Below, one piece after another: positions 38,201 to 42,308 of a stretch of DNA of 64,000 nt. This stretch comes from Hexactinellida sp. DTS-2022 (taxonomy: Eukaryota; Porifera; Hexactinellida), in assembly GCA_028753945.1 (NCBI GenBank), contig JAPNXP010000005.1, positions 4,774,001 through 4,838,000 on the forward strand. Reading direction: 5' to 3'. The notes under the pieces are model-generated. The model was not told the origin of the DNA. It saw only the letters and a list, made by a program, of their open reading frames with translations, and did not search any database. Numbering within the stretch: position 1 is the first letter of the stretch; the number at the start of each line of letters is the position of its first letter. A program made the translations under genes and the position numbers.

Positions 38201-41200
38201 ACACATTAATTAGCAAAAGCAGGAGATATTGTAAAAACATTCTAATCCAATGTTACCAAGCGATCTATAACCCTGTAGGAGGGCAGTATTCTACCTTCGG
38301 GTCCCTCTCCCCCTGCCCCGCCCCCTCCCGCGCCCGCGCCCCCTGCCCCGGCCCCGACCCATCGGCGTCATTGCTTTTCTCTTCTTCTTCTCGGAAGGAG
38401 AATCGTCGACCAAAAGTGTGTCTAAAGGAAGGTGCTCTGGAAGGATAAAGTAACGGATATTATTCCCGCGAATAGTTAGGAAATCTAGCGTCTGTGGTTC
38501 TCGGCCTTTTAGAGTCATTTTAACATTCTTTAAGTGGGTATTCATTGTCATGTCTACTCCTGAAATAGTGCCGTCTATAACTGTTCCGTTTTTCAGATAG
38601 ATGGACACTTTCTCGTGACTAAGCTTCATCAAGAAGCGAACTAATTTCATTCTAACTGATTATAAGCTAACTAACGTTAATGATAGACCATCAAATATAG
38701 TACAGTGGTGTTCGCCTAATACCAATTGCTCTAATATCAAGTTATTTTCACCCCCAAGCGAGCATTTAACGTTGATTTAATTCCCCTAATAACAAGTTCC
38801 CTATTACCAAGCAGATTTCGTACAAAATGCGACTTACAATTACTCGTCTACTACTGTATACTGAATACTTTGTGTATTTAGGCCCTGGAGACCTCAAGTT
38901 GAGTTTGAGCTGTGGCGGCGTTACTACTATCCTGATACACAGAATAACTTGCTCGCCCGTGGTTACCTACCGACAGCAAAGGTATGCGAGATGGTCACAT
39001 TAGTGCAACACGAGGGTAGTTTCACAGTTAAGACGTTTACTGTGCCACTGCACCTAGCGGAGAGCGAACAGACTCTCTCCACTCAGTACACAGACAACCC
39101 GAATTGTGGACAGTTAGACCTCACTATCAGGTGTCAACTATGATTACATGAAATTTATGAAATTTAATTTAATGTACAGTAGAACCTGTCTAATCCGACA
39201 CCCGTTGGGATAGGGGGAAAAATGTCGGATTACCAAATCTTCGGATTATGCAGGCTCTAATGCATACTCCGACGCTCATTGGGATAAGGAGTAAGTGTCG
39301 GTTCTGCTGAATTCCGGATTATAGAGGGTCGGATTATGCAGTTTCTACTGTAAATGAATTTTATGAAAACGGGATTTATAATAAGGATAAATCGTAACTT
39401 TTAGATGTTACACAATCACGAATTTTGCATTCAATAAATATTTTTATGAAAAGTAAGCCGTATAGTAATTAAGTGGGCCGTCGCGAAGCAACCGAGACCA
39501 AAGGGCTCGTATTTATTATTAATTTCTATCAGGTACAAGCTTGTGAAGCTGGACCCAGAGCATAGTCCCACAGACCCGACTATTCCCCCCACAAGGCACC
39601 ACCCCCAGGTGTATGTAAAGCTACAAATAAAGCAAGCGACAGGACTCAAAGACGCAGTCGAGTTAGCCGTTCTATCCAACACAAGCATTTCCCATAGCGA
39701 AATCGAGACTGGAGTAAATAGCTATGTTAGTATTCGCTTTTCTTTCACAAAGAAAACACACACCACTAAAGCAATAGCCGCTACTTTCTCGCCAGCATTT
39801 TCCTACGAAATAGAGCTCCCACTTTCTCTGTCACAGAGCGTTATTGAGAACCACTCGCCTGTCAGCTTAGCGGAAATACTCTCTAAAAGCACGGTTAACT
39901 TCCAAATATGGCACGTGCCCCTGGCAGATAGGAACTCTCTGCACGAGCGAACACACACTCAGGTCCCGCATGTTATTCTAGGCGAGTGCAGCCTCCCTTT
40001 CGAGGCTCTCCTGCTAAAGAGCACTGGGGTTAAGGGCTGGTACAGTTTGAAGCCACCGAACGGGAAAGGAAGCAAATGTGTAGGCGCGCTTGAATTGAAT
40101 ATAGAATTCTCTTCGATAGAAGATCGCGAAAAGGTAATCTACGAAGCGAATAAGTTCGGTTATCAAATCGAGAGACCAGTTAAGTTCGATAGTCTACAGC
40201 TAGAAGCAGAACAGAATCTTGAAATTGACATTAACATTCGCCGCATTTGGATAGCCAAACAATCTCACTCCACCATGCCAAACAACTTATGCTATCTACG
40301 ATATAGATTCTACGATAAGACAACCATAATATCTCCCACGTTCTCTCCAAGGAGAAACGAAGGCAACAGAGTTGTGTACGACACCGAGTATAAGAAGAGT
40401 TGTCAGGTGTTCCCATCTTCCGCTTTCGAATGGTATTTGCAAGAGGAAAGATTCGAGCTACAAATATGGCAAACAATCGCGAAATCTTCTACCCCAGTAA
40501 AACCGAGTGTAGATGACAATCTCATCGGCACAGCGTACGTTAACCTCTATGAGATGTGTGGATTCCGCGATTTCCAAGAACCGCAGTTAGCAGGTGTCTA
40601 CCCCCTATTCAAAGCAGGTGTCAATAGTTTAGGCGGAAACTGCGCAGAAATAGAAATAGCCATACACCAGCCTACTCAAATGGAGCAGATAGAGAACAGT
40701 ACTAACGCGTCCCTACAAGATAGGTCTGGTATAGTGCAAGGAGCAGAAATCGGAGATTCTGAAGAAACATTCGATACAGAAACACAATCCGGTATACCGA
40801 TTATATTCGCGGTAGATCGCGCCGCGCACCTCACCTCTCTGCCCAAACAGTCTGGCTGTCTGCACGTGACTGTACACGGAGATGTGTTGTTGTTACAGAC
40901 CAATAGGATAGAGATTACCAACGCGCCTATTTGGAATTTCCAGCAAGAAGTTAATATCCGCGAGGAAATCTTCTCTCCTATGCTAGGGCTCGAGGCTAAG
41001 CTATGGTATTCTGCGGATAGTGACGCTATTCAGTCACAGCTGATAGGAGTAGCAAAGGTTGATTTGTCGCCTTTGAAATACGGTCTGCCTGAACTAGCTG
41101 GCTGGTACAACCTGTCAAACGTAATGTCATATTGCCAGGGACAGATTAAGCTACGCGCTATTCCAAAAGAAAGAATGGATATTCCTCCTTCTGTGATGGT

Positions 41201-42308
41201 ACAGCATCAAAAGAGCGAATGGAAACAAAGCGCGAAAAGTTGTAGTCTCATTGACAATCCTCTGGTGATTCAAGAGGTGGAGATAGATTTGACAGGAGTC
41301 GATTCAACTGTCACTGGGTCTTTCTTAATGCGGCGGCTAAAGAGTTCGTTAGCAGATTTAGACTGCATACAAGCTAACCTTAGACAGAGTCTGCAATCCA
41401 AACAGATACCTGCTTCTGGGAATGAAGATTTCAACACAGAAACAGTAATACCATCTGTACAAAACGAAACTGTATTGGAAGACACAGGAAATATGATGGA
41501 TAATCTCAATGCTTTGTTAGAGGAAATAGATGAACTTCCTTTAACAAATGATTCACCCCAGCACTCACCCAGTGAACTGAGTTTAATTGAATTATCTGAC
41601 AAAGAAACTGAGTCTGTTTCAGAAGAACTTTGTCCTATTCAGGCTGCAACAGAGGATGTGGGAGTTAACACAGTAACTTTCAATGAGGAAGAGATCGATC
41701 TAGAAAGTAGTGAGCTTCCTTTAATCGAGGAAGTTACATTTCAGCGGAATTTCTCATCTGATTTTAGTGAGGACGATGAAATTATTTCGCAAGAATCACA
41801 GATAGCTGTAGAGGAAAATAACCCACATTTCATTTTACAAACAGAATTAAATGAAACTGAATCACAACAGTATATTTCTACCAGCCCTAAATCCCTGACA
41901 GATGTGAGTTCAATTTCAGACTTATTCGAGCCAGAAAACGAACAAGAAAAATCCGAAGACCTTTTAAACTGGGTCGATTCAATGACTCGTAATATTCCAA
42001 CGGGAGAACAACAACTACAAACCACGGAAAATAGAACTGGTCGCATTATAACCAGTGACGAAGACGGAAATCTAAAAATAAACATTCCAGATAACATCCA
42101 GGTTCCTAACTTCTTCATGCCACCCGATACACTTATAGAGAATATGAGAAAACTAAGAATGAAAGCCATGAGCCAATTCCCTCCAGCCACACCCAAAGAA
42201 GACAATCCTCCCATTACAACAACGAAACCTCCTTCTGTACATTTGACCACACCCCTTTTGCCATGGGAAGCTAACAGGATTAATAAAATATTCTTAGGGA
42301 AAGTATAA
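7814..42308 (+). CDS. C2CD3: C2CD3, centriole elongation/distal appendage protein, 17 exons
   Basis: Multi-C2-domain protein that sits at the distal centriole and is needed for distal appendages and cilia. Exons: 7814-8118, 8598-8695, 11633-11787, 12627-12714, 12799-13065, 14726-14875, 15271-15433, 15664-15960, 16174-16424, 16643-16825, 17097-17451, 17812-18007, 18589-18777, 20542-20686, 21042-21309, 38882-39130, 39533-42308. They sum to 6135 bp, exactly 2045 codons with stop; human forms are about 1960-2350 aa. All junction phases match. Landmarks shared with human: [103 protein letters not shown]. The last exon alone codes about 925 residues holding the C-terminal C2 domains. Introns 2, 3, 5, 13 and 15 contain opposite-strand genes. 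Residues about 700-710 are an eleven-Thr run. Start could also be the second ATG, 12 bp downstream. Confidence 0.93.
8211..8364. repeat. MITE, family D
   Basis: CAGTGGATGCCGGTTATAAG at the left end with GGTTATAAGAACATCG; right end CTTATAACCGGTGT. C2CD3 intron 1. Confidence 0.75.
8388..8558. repeat. MITE with internal tandem duplication
   Basis: Contains two copies of a roughly 65-bp unit (GACCTATTCTAAGTGGTCGT / GACCTATTTTAAGTGGTCGT ... TATAGACAGGT). C2CD3 intron 1, 40 bp before exon 2. Confidence 0.6.
8767..8925 (-). CDS. Possible small membrane protein, 52 aa
   Basis: An ATG-to-TGA frame of 53 codons in C2CD3 intron 2, antisense to the host gene. It starts [12 protein letters not shown], continues with an unbroken hydrophobic stretch of about 28 residues ([16 protein letters not shown] and on to a CTYQWFL end) and closes with a charged tail [10 protein letters not shown]. 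That layout, one helix with a short polar tail, is typical of small integral membrane proteins (SMIM/mitochondrial assembly types). I cannot name it. Its neighbours upstream on the same strand include two mitochondrial ribosomal proteins and a pre-rRNA factor, which suggests but does not show a housekeeping role. Short length means chance cannot be excluded. Confidence 0.4.
   Translation of the reverse strand: MLDYIQDLSLMQFMCYFFLITFGLIGCLITILPCTYQWFLLNQQIEEKKQND
9043..10003 (-). CDS. DNTTIP2: Fcf2/DNTTIP2-type pre-rRNA processing factor
   Basis: Nucleolar SSU-processome factor needed for 18S rRNA maturation. Two exons, 10003-9703 and 9380-9043, joined in phase 1, giving 212 aa. The C-terminal exon is the Fcf2 domain: [18 protein letters not shown] at its start, then [46 protein letters not shown] and a Lys/Arg-rich tail for nucleolar targeting. 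The conserved Trp-x-x-Met-x-Ala-Pro-Glu-Met core spans the splice junction, which fixes the join. At 212 aa it is the size of yeast Fcf2 (about 217) rather than the 756-aa human DNTTIP2, so the long vertebrate N-terminal region is absent. Nested antisense in C2CD3 intron 2. Confidence 0.9.
10011..10186. repeat. MITE, family B (CAGTAGACTCTCGTTAAT)
   Basis: Inverted ends with TA at both tips; immediately upstream of the DNTTIP2 start codon. Confidence 0.8.
10281..10613 (-). CDS. MRPS33: Mitochondrial ribosomal protein mS33
   Basis: Small-subunit mitoribosomal protein. One exon, 110 codons; human MRPS33 is 106 aa. It matches through its length: [19 protein letters not shown] near the start (human FRMSRLSARLFGEVTRP), then [11 protein letters not shown], a central YPP motif, [14 protein letters not shown] (human LRFLGLYRDEHQDF) and a Lys-rich C terminus. 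No cleaved presequence is obvious, as in the human protein. It lies 234 bp downstream of the MRPL23 stop codon on the same strand and 277 bp upstream of the DNTTIP2 start, inside C2CD3 intron 2. Confidence 0.9.
   Translation of the reverse strand: MSKSLRQYQMRMSRLRKIIFGQVVRPNQELKIARLFARRPWEMELEQFYPPFKKFDSLLLKLRGMGLYYDEHWEFRDWVFSEREKAGKLRVKGQGKRQMFREKDEEAKKK
10650..10779. repeat. hAT-like MITE (CAGTGGTTCCCGACTTGGGG)
   Basis: CAGTGGTTCCC tip and CGCTG end typical of hAT elements; sister copy at 29517. Lies between MRPL23 and MRPS33. Confidence 0.7.
10848..11611 (-). CDS. MRPL23: Mitochondrial ribosomal protein uL23m
   Basis: Large-subunit mitoribosomal protein lining the exit tunnel. Two exons, 11611-11320 and 11095-10848, phase 1, 179 aa. 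Shared with human MRPL23: [20 protein letters not shown] (human IPMEMTRVDLRNYLEGIY), KVAKVNT, then across the splice [15 protein letters not shown] and [18 protein letters not shown] basic, Ser/Arg-containing N terminus ([15 protein letters not shown]) looks like a mitochondrial import signal and makes the protein somewhat longer than the human one, as does an acidic-then-lysine tail. The 224-bp intron holds one MITE. The start codon is only 21 bp from C2CD3 exon 3 on the other strand, so its 5' UTR or promoter must overlap that exon. Confidence 0.92.
11143..11300. repeat. MITE, family E (CAGTAAAAACCGGTTTTTTC)
   Basis: Fills most of the 224-bp MRPL23 intron. Confidence 0.75.
11856..12422 (-). 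CDS. CHP1: Calcineurin B homologous protein (CHP1 type)
   Basis: EF-hand cofactor of Na+/H+ exchangers and inhibitor of calcineurin. 188 aa from the ATG of MGNSNSIL, an N-myristoylation signal (Gly2, Ser6) as in CHP1; a longer frame begins 18 codons upstream but would hide that glycine. Conserved stretches: [15 protein letters not shown] is represented by [15 protein letters not shown] (human TGFSHSQITRLYSRF), [14 protein letters not shown] (human IPELAINPLGDRII), VLRCMVG and the end KMTIRFLA (human KMSIRFLH). EF-hand 4 ([12 protein letters not shown]) has all calcium ligands; EF-hand 3 ([12 protein letters not shown]) has Asp in place of the final Glu, so weaker binding is likely; hands 1 and 2 are degenerate, as in the family. 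No introns, although the human gene has several. Nested in C2CD3 intron 3. Confidence 0.92.
   Translation of the reverse strand: MGNSNSILTQENIDELHRESGFTNHQIKRLYMRFNSLDKEDKGYLQMKDLQLIPELALNPLGSRIIQSFFELKGGPQCDSINFHQFVLTLSCFQSSKKDRAGINDAKIDFIFKCYDISHTDKITKADLVHVLRCMVGQHVSMEQTIAIADKTLSEGDKDQNGYISNAEFREALKDIDLDEKMTIRFLA
13121..14191 (-). CDS. MAPKAPK2: MAPK-activated protein kinase 2/3-like Ser/Thr kinase
   Basis: Stress kinase working below p38 MAPK. 356 codons, one exon. Gly loop [10 protein letters not shown] (33-42), catalytic Lys56 in [11 protein letters not shown] (141-148), DFG (164-166), TPYYVAPEV (182-190) with Thr177 in the LTSPC context where p38 phosphorylates human MK2. The stretch [21 protein letters not shown] is split here as [14 protein letters not shown] and [11 protein letters not shown], near-identical to MK2. 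After the kinase domain comes VPLTPLTSG, matching the second p38 site of MK2 (VPQTPLHT), an inhibitory helix, and a basic patch YKKRLKIRN that may serve as NLS or p38 docking. The proline-rich N-terminal region of vertebrate MK2 is missing. MK2 versus MK3 cannot be told apart outside vertebrates. Nested in C2CD3 intron 5, 56 bp from the host exon. Confidence 0.9.
   Translation of the reverse strand: MANFQPKFDSNPSEIGTKTYPIGEDYEVTKIELGVGLSGKVYKCIERKSMIERAVKVIGASKRAKSEAKIHSQVCQHNNIVKIIDIYEDSTNLYIVMENMFGGELFDRIKEKEHFTEREAALLTRQICLAISHLHQNGIAHRDVKPENFLFATKDENSILKLTDFGFSKNYKESNLTSPCFTPYYVAPEVLTAANYDKACDMWSVGIITYIMLCGYPPFYPRSERSFSEGMQSRIKQGEYNFPKDDWQHISKAAKDMIQGLLRVDPKSRYTVEQVQTDPWLAKYKKVPLTPLTSGSLLNESKQNWPEVLQISLSEMRLKDEIVLLPLSESNFLYKKRLKIRNSDESKAEKMQEYSS
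14212..14517. repeat. Family B MITE split by a second MITE
   Basis: Outer ends CAGTAGACTCTCGTTAATAA / TTCGTATTAACGAGACTCTA; inner element about 14258-14430 with ends CAGTAGAGCCTCTGA / GAGAGGCTCCACTG. Starts just upstream of the MAPKAPK start codon. Confidence 0.75.
14912..15035. repeat. Repeat family N (GGCCAACACCTTTTTCAATATA type)
   Basis: Arms AAAACCCGGCTTCACAAA and CCTGAAATTACATTAGAAAA recur at 31430, 49932 and 61975. C2CD3 intron 6. Confidence 0.65.
15057..15245. repeat. MITE, family E
   Basis: Ends 25 bp before C2CD3 exon 7. Confidence 0.7.
15473..15648. repeat. MITE, family A
   Basis: Near-perfect inverted ends (CAGTAGAACCTCGTTAATAC / GTACTAACGAGGTTCTACTG). Ends 15 bp before C2CD3 exon 8; TACTAAC at 15626-15632. 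Confidence 0.85.
15990..16141. repeat. MITE, family G (TTGCTAATTGGCGAACTTGC)
   Basis: C2CD3 intron 8 (213 bp); about 61 bp remain without it. Other copies 20228-20408 and 38701-38862. Confidence 0.65.
16436..16603. repeat. MITE, family B
   Basis: Starts about 11 bp after the C2CD3 exon 9 donor; intron 9 is 218 bp. Confidence 0.75.
17237..17269 (+). repeat. (ACA)11 coding microsatellite, poly-Thr
   Basis: Eleven ACA codons in frame in C2CD3 exon 11, just before the C2 domain that begins [12 protein letters not shown]. Likely length-variable. Confidence 0.9.
17522..17800. repeat. Two MITEs (family J, then family A)
   Basis: J: 17522-17665 (CAGTAGAACCTCCAAAAGTG / CTGAAGGTTTTACTG). A: about 17680-17800, diverged left end; TACTAAC at 17766-17772, ending 11 bp before C2CD3 exon 12. 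Confidence 0.7.
18046..18565. repeat. Family B MITE carrying two other insertions
   Basis: Family F element 18132-18319 (CAGTCGACTCCGCTTAATAG / CTATTAAGCGGAGTCGACTG) and a GC-rich element about 18346-18490 (AGAGGCGGCGCGGC / GCCGCGCCGCC ends) sit inside a family B copy. Confidence 0.75.
18882..20201 (-). CDS. JMJD6: JMJD6 Fe(II)/2-oxoglutarate lysyl hydroxylase
   Basis: Nuclear JmjC oxygenase that hydroxylates lysines in splicing factors such as U2AF65. 439 codons, single exon; human is 403 aa. Iron ligands are visible: His211 and Asp213 in [10 protein letters not shown], His297 in [10 protein letters not shown]. Other family marks: [43 protein letters not shown] split by position 195-213, [35 protein letters not shown]. 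The C-terminal region has a poly-Ser tract (about 367-383) as in mammalian JMJD6, where it is linked to nucleolar localisation, then basic sequence resembling an NLS. Codon use is more GC-rich than in the flanking noncoding DNA. Antisense inside C2CD3 intron 13. Confidence 0.95.
   Translation of the reverse strand: MASNLPSPTTAASGSITQNVDEARFNCRADKTIADVKQRARPELKGDPGWTQMGLHEKNDTNSSYFYENIDRINASEVSIETFQRRYELPGKPVLITGLLKDWDARKKWTIERLTKKYRNQKFKCGEDDDGFSVKLKMKYYRHYIQTTKDDSPLYVFDSGFGEHRKKKSLLEDYQVPDYFADDLFKYASESRRPPYRWFVMGPARSGTGIHIDPLGTSAWNAVVRGHKHWCIFPPNTPKEMLKPRLGEGGQQRSEAISWFTFVYPKCLLPSWPTEYRPYDFTHGPGEVVYVPGGWWHVVLNLDLSIAVTQNLVTPVTFHRVMPKAMKGRPKLAKKWLETLRKYRPEIAREVSHMDFETNTGLPSSSSSSCSSTSVSSDSESESQTANGGSSGDNSRGAHTAEKERRTQGMKRPIQLSHNSKYEPGIKRVKDTEVTNECS
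20228..20408. repeat. MITE, family G
   Basis: Just upstream of the JMJD6 start codon, C2CD3 intron 13. Confidence 0.6.
20724..20848. repeat. MITE, family E
   Basis: GTAGAAACCGGTTTTTTTC / AAAACCGGTTTCGACTGTAC; C2CD3 intron 14. Confidence 0.7.
21526..23274 (-). CDS. GIY-YIG nuclease-domain protein, Penelope-like-element type, no reverse transcriptase
   Basis: Intact frame of 582 codons. The C-terminal 160 residues are a GIY-YIG-like module: a Cys cluster [33 protein letters not shown] (the GIY...YVG core), RLEDHRS, and the closing [11 protein letters not shown] followed by PHGLNEF. That order (Cys linker, GIY-YIG, WI..L.T..PHGLN) is the endonuclease end of Penelope-like retroelements. No reverse-transcriptase motifs are present upstream. 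Instead there is a zinc unit at about 240-262 ([14 protein letters not shown]) and an unrecognised N-terminal region. In the core, Ile-Tyr-Ile replaces Gly-Ile-Tyr, common in this clade. Intronless; the second ATG (MSEPASQ, codon 10) follows a possible 3' splice site, so the true start is unsure. Looks like a domesticated element gene; activity unproven. Nested in C2CD3 intron 15. Confidence 0.7.
   Translation of the reverse strand: MDFQEIFSVMSEPASQDLTLSPLAKAKHQFTSAKRAFEESMRVQESVFDEAKGIPDFLSDSFGISRILLLFPRGSPFIDELMKSNRTRVYTQLAKAPEKPEQKSIFNIAFNRNTRKSSEMTPDVFDKELEISVRIHYYNDANIVTIVEHSTNLVVDCGIIPPEMPTDKFWPQFFRRSIEIAPKLKYSTVIIDNSTFINCIDLTNAYGEASKPETEQLLPQPAVSTDSDSEDELENRISCSQCRSVRHRVNPSYRHCVWCRFTIDRNQGGVRKVHILMSILEHLKGTVEVGEKEKCVLADLLVCVINQHKVKHFALLSLRSKPGVIYETLRNLKEDLYSMLYFLVKRDSKDLQQVVPIGMERTFYTEFETIGVPKGKVDRYKINGEIFEKLKSIWEEYFTADNLEKILYYESTCEIYYFPHNIGTIPCRNKECKNCDMMIEKKHFTSTQRRKIYEVSDAIDCNTRSLIYILTCTVCRKQYVGSSSKELQARLEDHRSMARQGRGTSADIHAFYEHTKNRANIPKDKRCRIEKSQGAISARDDPMKIFELIGIEIAKPHKLSERESHWIRELDTSVPHGLNEFY
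23535..24761 (-). CDS. Coiled-coil plus NHL beta-propeller protein (TRIM-NHL relative)
   Basis: 408 codons, one exon. Residues 1-75 are a charged coiled coil ([17 protein letters not shown]...). From about 155 on come beta-propeller blades of the NHL kind: [65 protein letters not shown], and a last blade [17 protein letters not shown]. This is the back half of a TRIM2/3/71-type protein; RING and B-boxes are absent. The frame starts at a plausible ATG (MSQLRKRE) with no sign of upstream RING exons. NHL propellers bind RNA or protein. It resembles the NHL genes at 45420 and 46616 and like them is intronless and sits inside another gene's intron. Confidence 0.8.
   Translation of the reverse strand: MSQLRKREIETQSLNRLEREISIRKEEVKQKYSLLKETIEREEKIITDKLDKIYADAKSALNERDRKLTCLDNCWDRVEDNRCNQLNEVVYQTLIPISEELNKLRDDCLLSPSVGLEWNNEAIKKIEHLCAVNLNVAPYTERVYPEWLTVEKGQSEHQMEEPYSILSLNSNELLVSDRKKNVIQIYNEDGAYLSTVKDPNLNRPLYMCTYKNAFFVTCGVESGKVLKFEKNESGDWEVVRIQKLSHSISGLNVDEQGFLYVFLTRERSVFALEASNLEIVGKLELKTNHFVEGRTRIMDAKIYKSEWYVLFANSEYSIQCFRKNGDLIRTVLRSDKLKGTLHFCMDQEGNIIGSESCSDQVKVFSNEGEFITNIGSNGDFINPMGITVDTKGRIIVCDLKLCDMLSCY
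24762..25331. other. Spacer between NHL gene and SHANK
   Basis: 570 bp, AT-rich; the open stretch at about 24833-25063 shows no protein-like composition. Must hold the SHANK 3' UTR and the promoter of the NHL gene. Confidence 0.6.
25332..30658 (-). CDS. SHANK: SHANK scaffold protein
   Basis: Postsynaptic-type scaffold. Two exons, 30658-29854 and 28912-25332, phase 1, giving 1461 aa. Domain order is complete: N-terminal ubiquitin/FERM-F0-like fold (about 10-95), ankyrin repeats (about 120-345; [36 protein letters not shown]), SH3 (about 440-493; [20 protein letters not shown]), PDZ (about 514-605; [30 protein letters not shown]), a long disordered acidic Ser/Glu/Tyr-rich region, a proline-rich stretch with PPPPELA and PPPPSSLEL, and a C-terminal SAM domain ([20 protein letters not shown] ... 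[11 protein letters not shown]). The 3.58-kb second exon is unusual; vertebrate SHANK has many exons here. The frame upstream of residue 269 in exon 2 (beginning MEIFDY) is intronic, shown by the phase-1 join to AAKAG. Nested antisense in C2CD3 intron 15. Confidence 0.95.
29363..29832. repeat. Family B MITE split by a hAT MITE, then family M repeat
   Basis: hAT element 29517-29631 (CAGTGGTTCCCAACCTGGGG) with flanking copies GTATAACC 29509-29516 and GTATAACG 29632-29639 (7 of 8 match), inside a family B copy; family M repeat 29640-29832 follows. SHANK intron 1, reaching to 22 bp from the exon 1 donor. Confidence 0.75.
30659..31113. other. Spacer between SHANK start and SEL1L stop
   Basis: 455 bp, AT-rich, with a degraded family I-like piece near 30780. 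Holds the SHANK promoter; no gene seen. Confidence 0.6.
31114..35458 (-). CDS. SEL1L: SEL1L, adaptor of the HRD1 ERAD ubiquitin ligase
   Basis: ER membrane cofactor of HRD1 in ER-associated degradation. Eight exons: 35458-35279, 35038-34665, 34358-33991, 33719-33511, 33229-32898, 32698-32248, 32005-31721, 31383-31114; total 2469 bp, 822 aa (human 794). Exon 1 codes a signal peptide ([20 protein letters not shown]). Exons 3-7 hold Sel1 repeats ([66 protein letters not shown]) and [15 protein letters not shown] as in human. The last exon joins at [13 protein letters not shown] and carries the transmembrane helix [19 protein letters not shown] near the end. The human fibronectin-II domain is not seen. 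Most introns contain one MITE. Lies in C2CD3 intron 15. Confidence 0.95.
31430..31695. repeat. Family N repeat followed by family D MITE
   Basis: N 31430-31562, D 31563-31695; together most of the last SEL1L intron. Confidence 0.65.
32738..32885. repeat. MITE, family D
   Basis: CAGTAGATGCCGGATATAAG / TTATAACCGGCATCCACTG; SEL1L intron of 199 bp, about 51 bp without it. Confidence 0.8.
33325..33484. repeat. MITE, family B
   Basis: Diverged copy in a SEL1L intron. Confidence 0.6.
33762..33950. repeat. MITE, family L
   Basis: CAGTCAGGTCTGCTTATTGTG / GAACTGAGTGTA ends; SEL1L intron. Confidence 0.6.
34416..34651. repeat. MITE, family F
   Basis: GTCGACTCCGCTTAATAGAG / CTCTATTAAGCGGAGTCAAC, with an internal duplication; ends 13 bp from SEL1L exon 2. 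Confidence 0.8.
35050..35625. repeat. Two family C MITEs around SEL1L exon 1
   Basis: 35050-35213 in SEL1L intron 1 and 35503-35625 just upstream of the SEL1L start codon (CAGTAAATTCCCGTTATAG / TTCGTTATAACGGGAATTGA). Confidence 0.65.
35890..37944 (-). CDS. CENPI: CENP-I (Mis6), inner-kinetochore protein
   Basis: Component of the constitutive centromere network (CENP-H/I/K/M). Start set at the ATG of [12 protein letters not shown], giving 684 aa; a frame 28 codons longer exists, but its extra residues are translated from the terminal repeat of a MITE at 37960-38130. The best family match is [20 protein letters not shown] with [10 protein letters not shown] and [16 protein letters not shown] following (human CHLLYVLTRREDVKPFRVRKLL). 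All-helical HEAT-like composition through the rest, ending near [20 protein letters not shown] (human YLFSQGLQGLKLFIRS). Human CENP-I is 756 aa. One exon here, though the vertebrate gene has about 20. Presence implies a CCAN-type kinetochore in this animal. Confidence 0.82.
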   Translation of the reverse strand: MESQRKQVYLTDEEMLRNEINDFIEQLETCKLVNKYLKKVQNASKTIGLDTKQISAIIDILPNLKIDKPERLLSLLIPNDTVHADSVITLILWFNSLSVQSENELDTMLDIIIWIITVYPYIDKKYSINAYYDLIMHYMSSSNLCPYICHLLAFMTRGEDAKTYRVMKILRLNYNSLYMCNEFDGLLFLYKRLRSDFLNFNLSTQSNCVWFNCPNPEMQVDIYKLRIAHPNKTTRSLSWSAIFASRPIELLSQEDTEELSDELYDIFDKETVEFDLPLLAQLTAMLFNRDHTSLSRTLFWLDQAICAITPSDSNQFNTRVKLNWSVVPALPFQMLLQSSALIQTLSSIAEFLNQSLPSLGTYLKSVLPFMRDSSSCDLIFKSMRHIDISVFSQIKACLSEKIRSHKDKKNVTFMFKLFNELIHLMNNWLRRMNTKTIASPDKLADSSGVLNETCNTEDSMYLFNEFVQFVFMESYEILNGEAGVEVKTVVILLLDQIAQIATRHQIALIYLPHPDLIYKLFMDPSPVIFNLIFKLLTHYFKAFESIKVLSPRVYYGSELQGMVEEFNNIILTISSKLFPSPSMMVVEKHPFHVPDIVVKHFNLKKVDNSLLLCNHLALVGFVNSYFEKTQPSINSKNAIYHPLSIMEDRTKTDDFLKFLESRCNLTGLTSFLRLICNDSELSNS
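37960..38130. repeat. MITE, family A
   Basis: CAGTAGAACCTCGTTAGTAC / GTGCTAACGAGGTTATACT; directly upstream of the CENPI start codon. Confidence 0.8.
38291..38650 (-). CDS. SNRPD1: Sm D1 snRNP core protein
   Basis: Core of the Sm ring on spliceosomal U snRNAs. 119 codons, exactly the human length. Sm1: [20 protein letters not shown] and [20 protein letters not shown]; Sm2: [20 protein letters not shown] then DTLLVDD. The C terminus is a run of about nine Gly-Arg pairs ending GTRR; these arginines are symmetrically dimethylated by PRMT5 in known SmD1 and bind SMN. The GC-rich stretch at 38300-38360 reflects this repeat. Single exon; human has four. Start lies 232 bp from C2CD3 exon 16 on the other strand, with a MITE in between. 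Confidence 0.97.
   Translation of the reverse strand: MKLVRFLMKLSHEKVSIYLKNGTVIDGTISGVDMTMNTHLKNVKMTLKGREPQTLDFLTIRGNNIRYFILPEHLPLDTLLVDDSPSEKKKRKAMTPMGRGRGRGRGRGRGRGRGRGTRR
38701..38862. repeat. MITE, family G
   Basis: CAGTGGTGTTCGCCTAATAC left end; between SNRPD1 start and C2CD3 exon 16. Confidence 0.7.
39175..39353. repeat. MITE, family H (CAGTAGAACCTGTCTAATCC)
   Basis: Inverted ends ACAGTAGAACCTGTCTAATC / GGATTATGCAGTTTCTACTG; C2CD3 intron 16. Confidence 0.75.
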
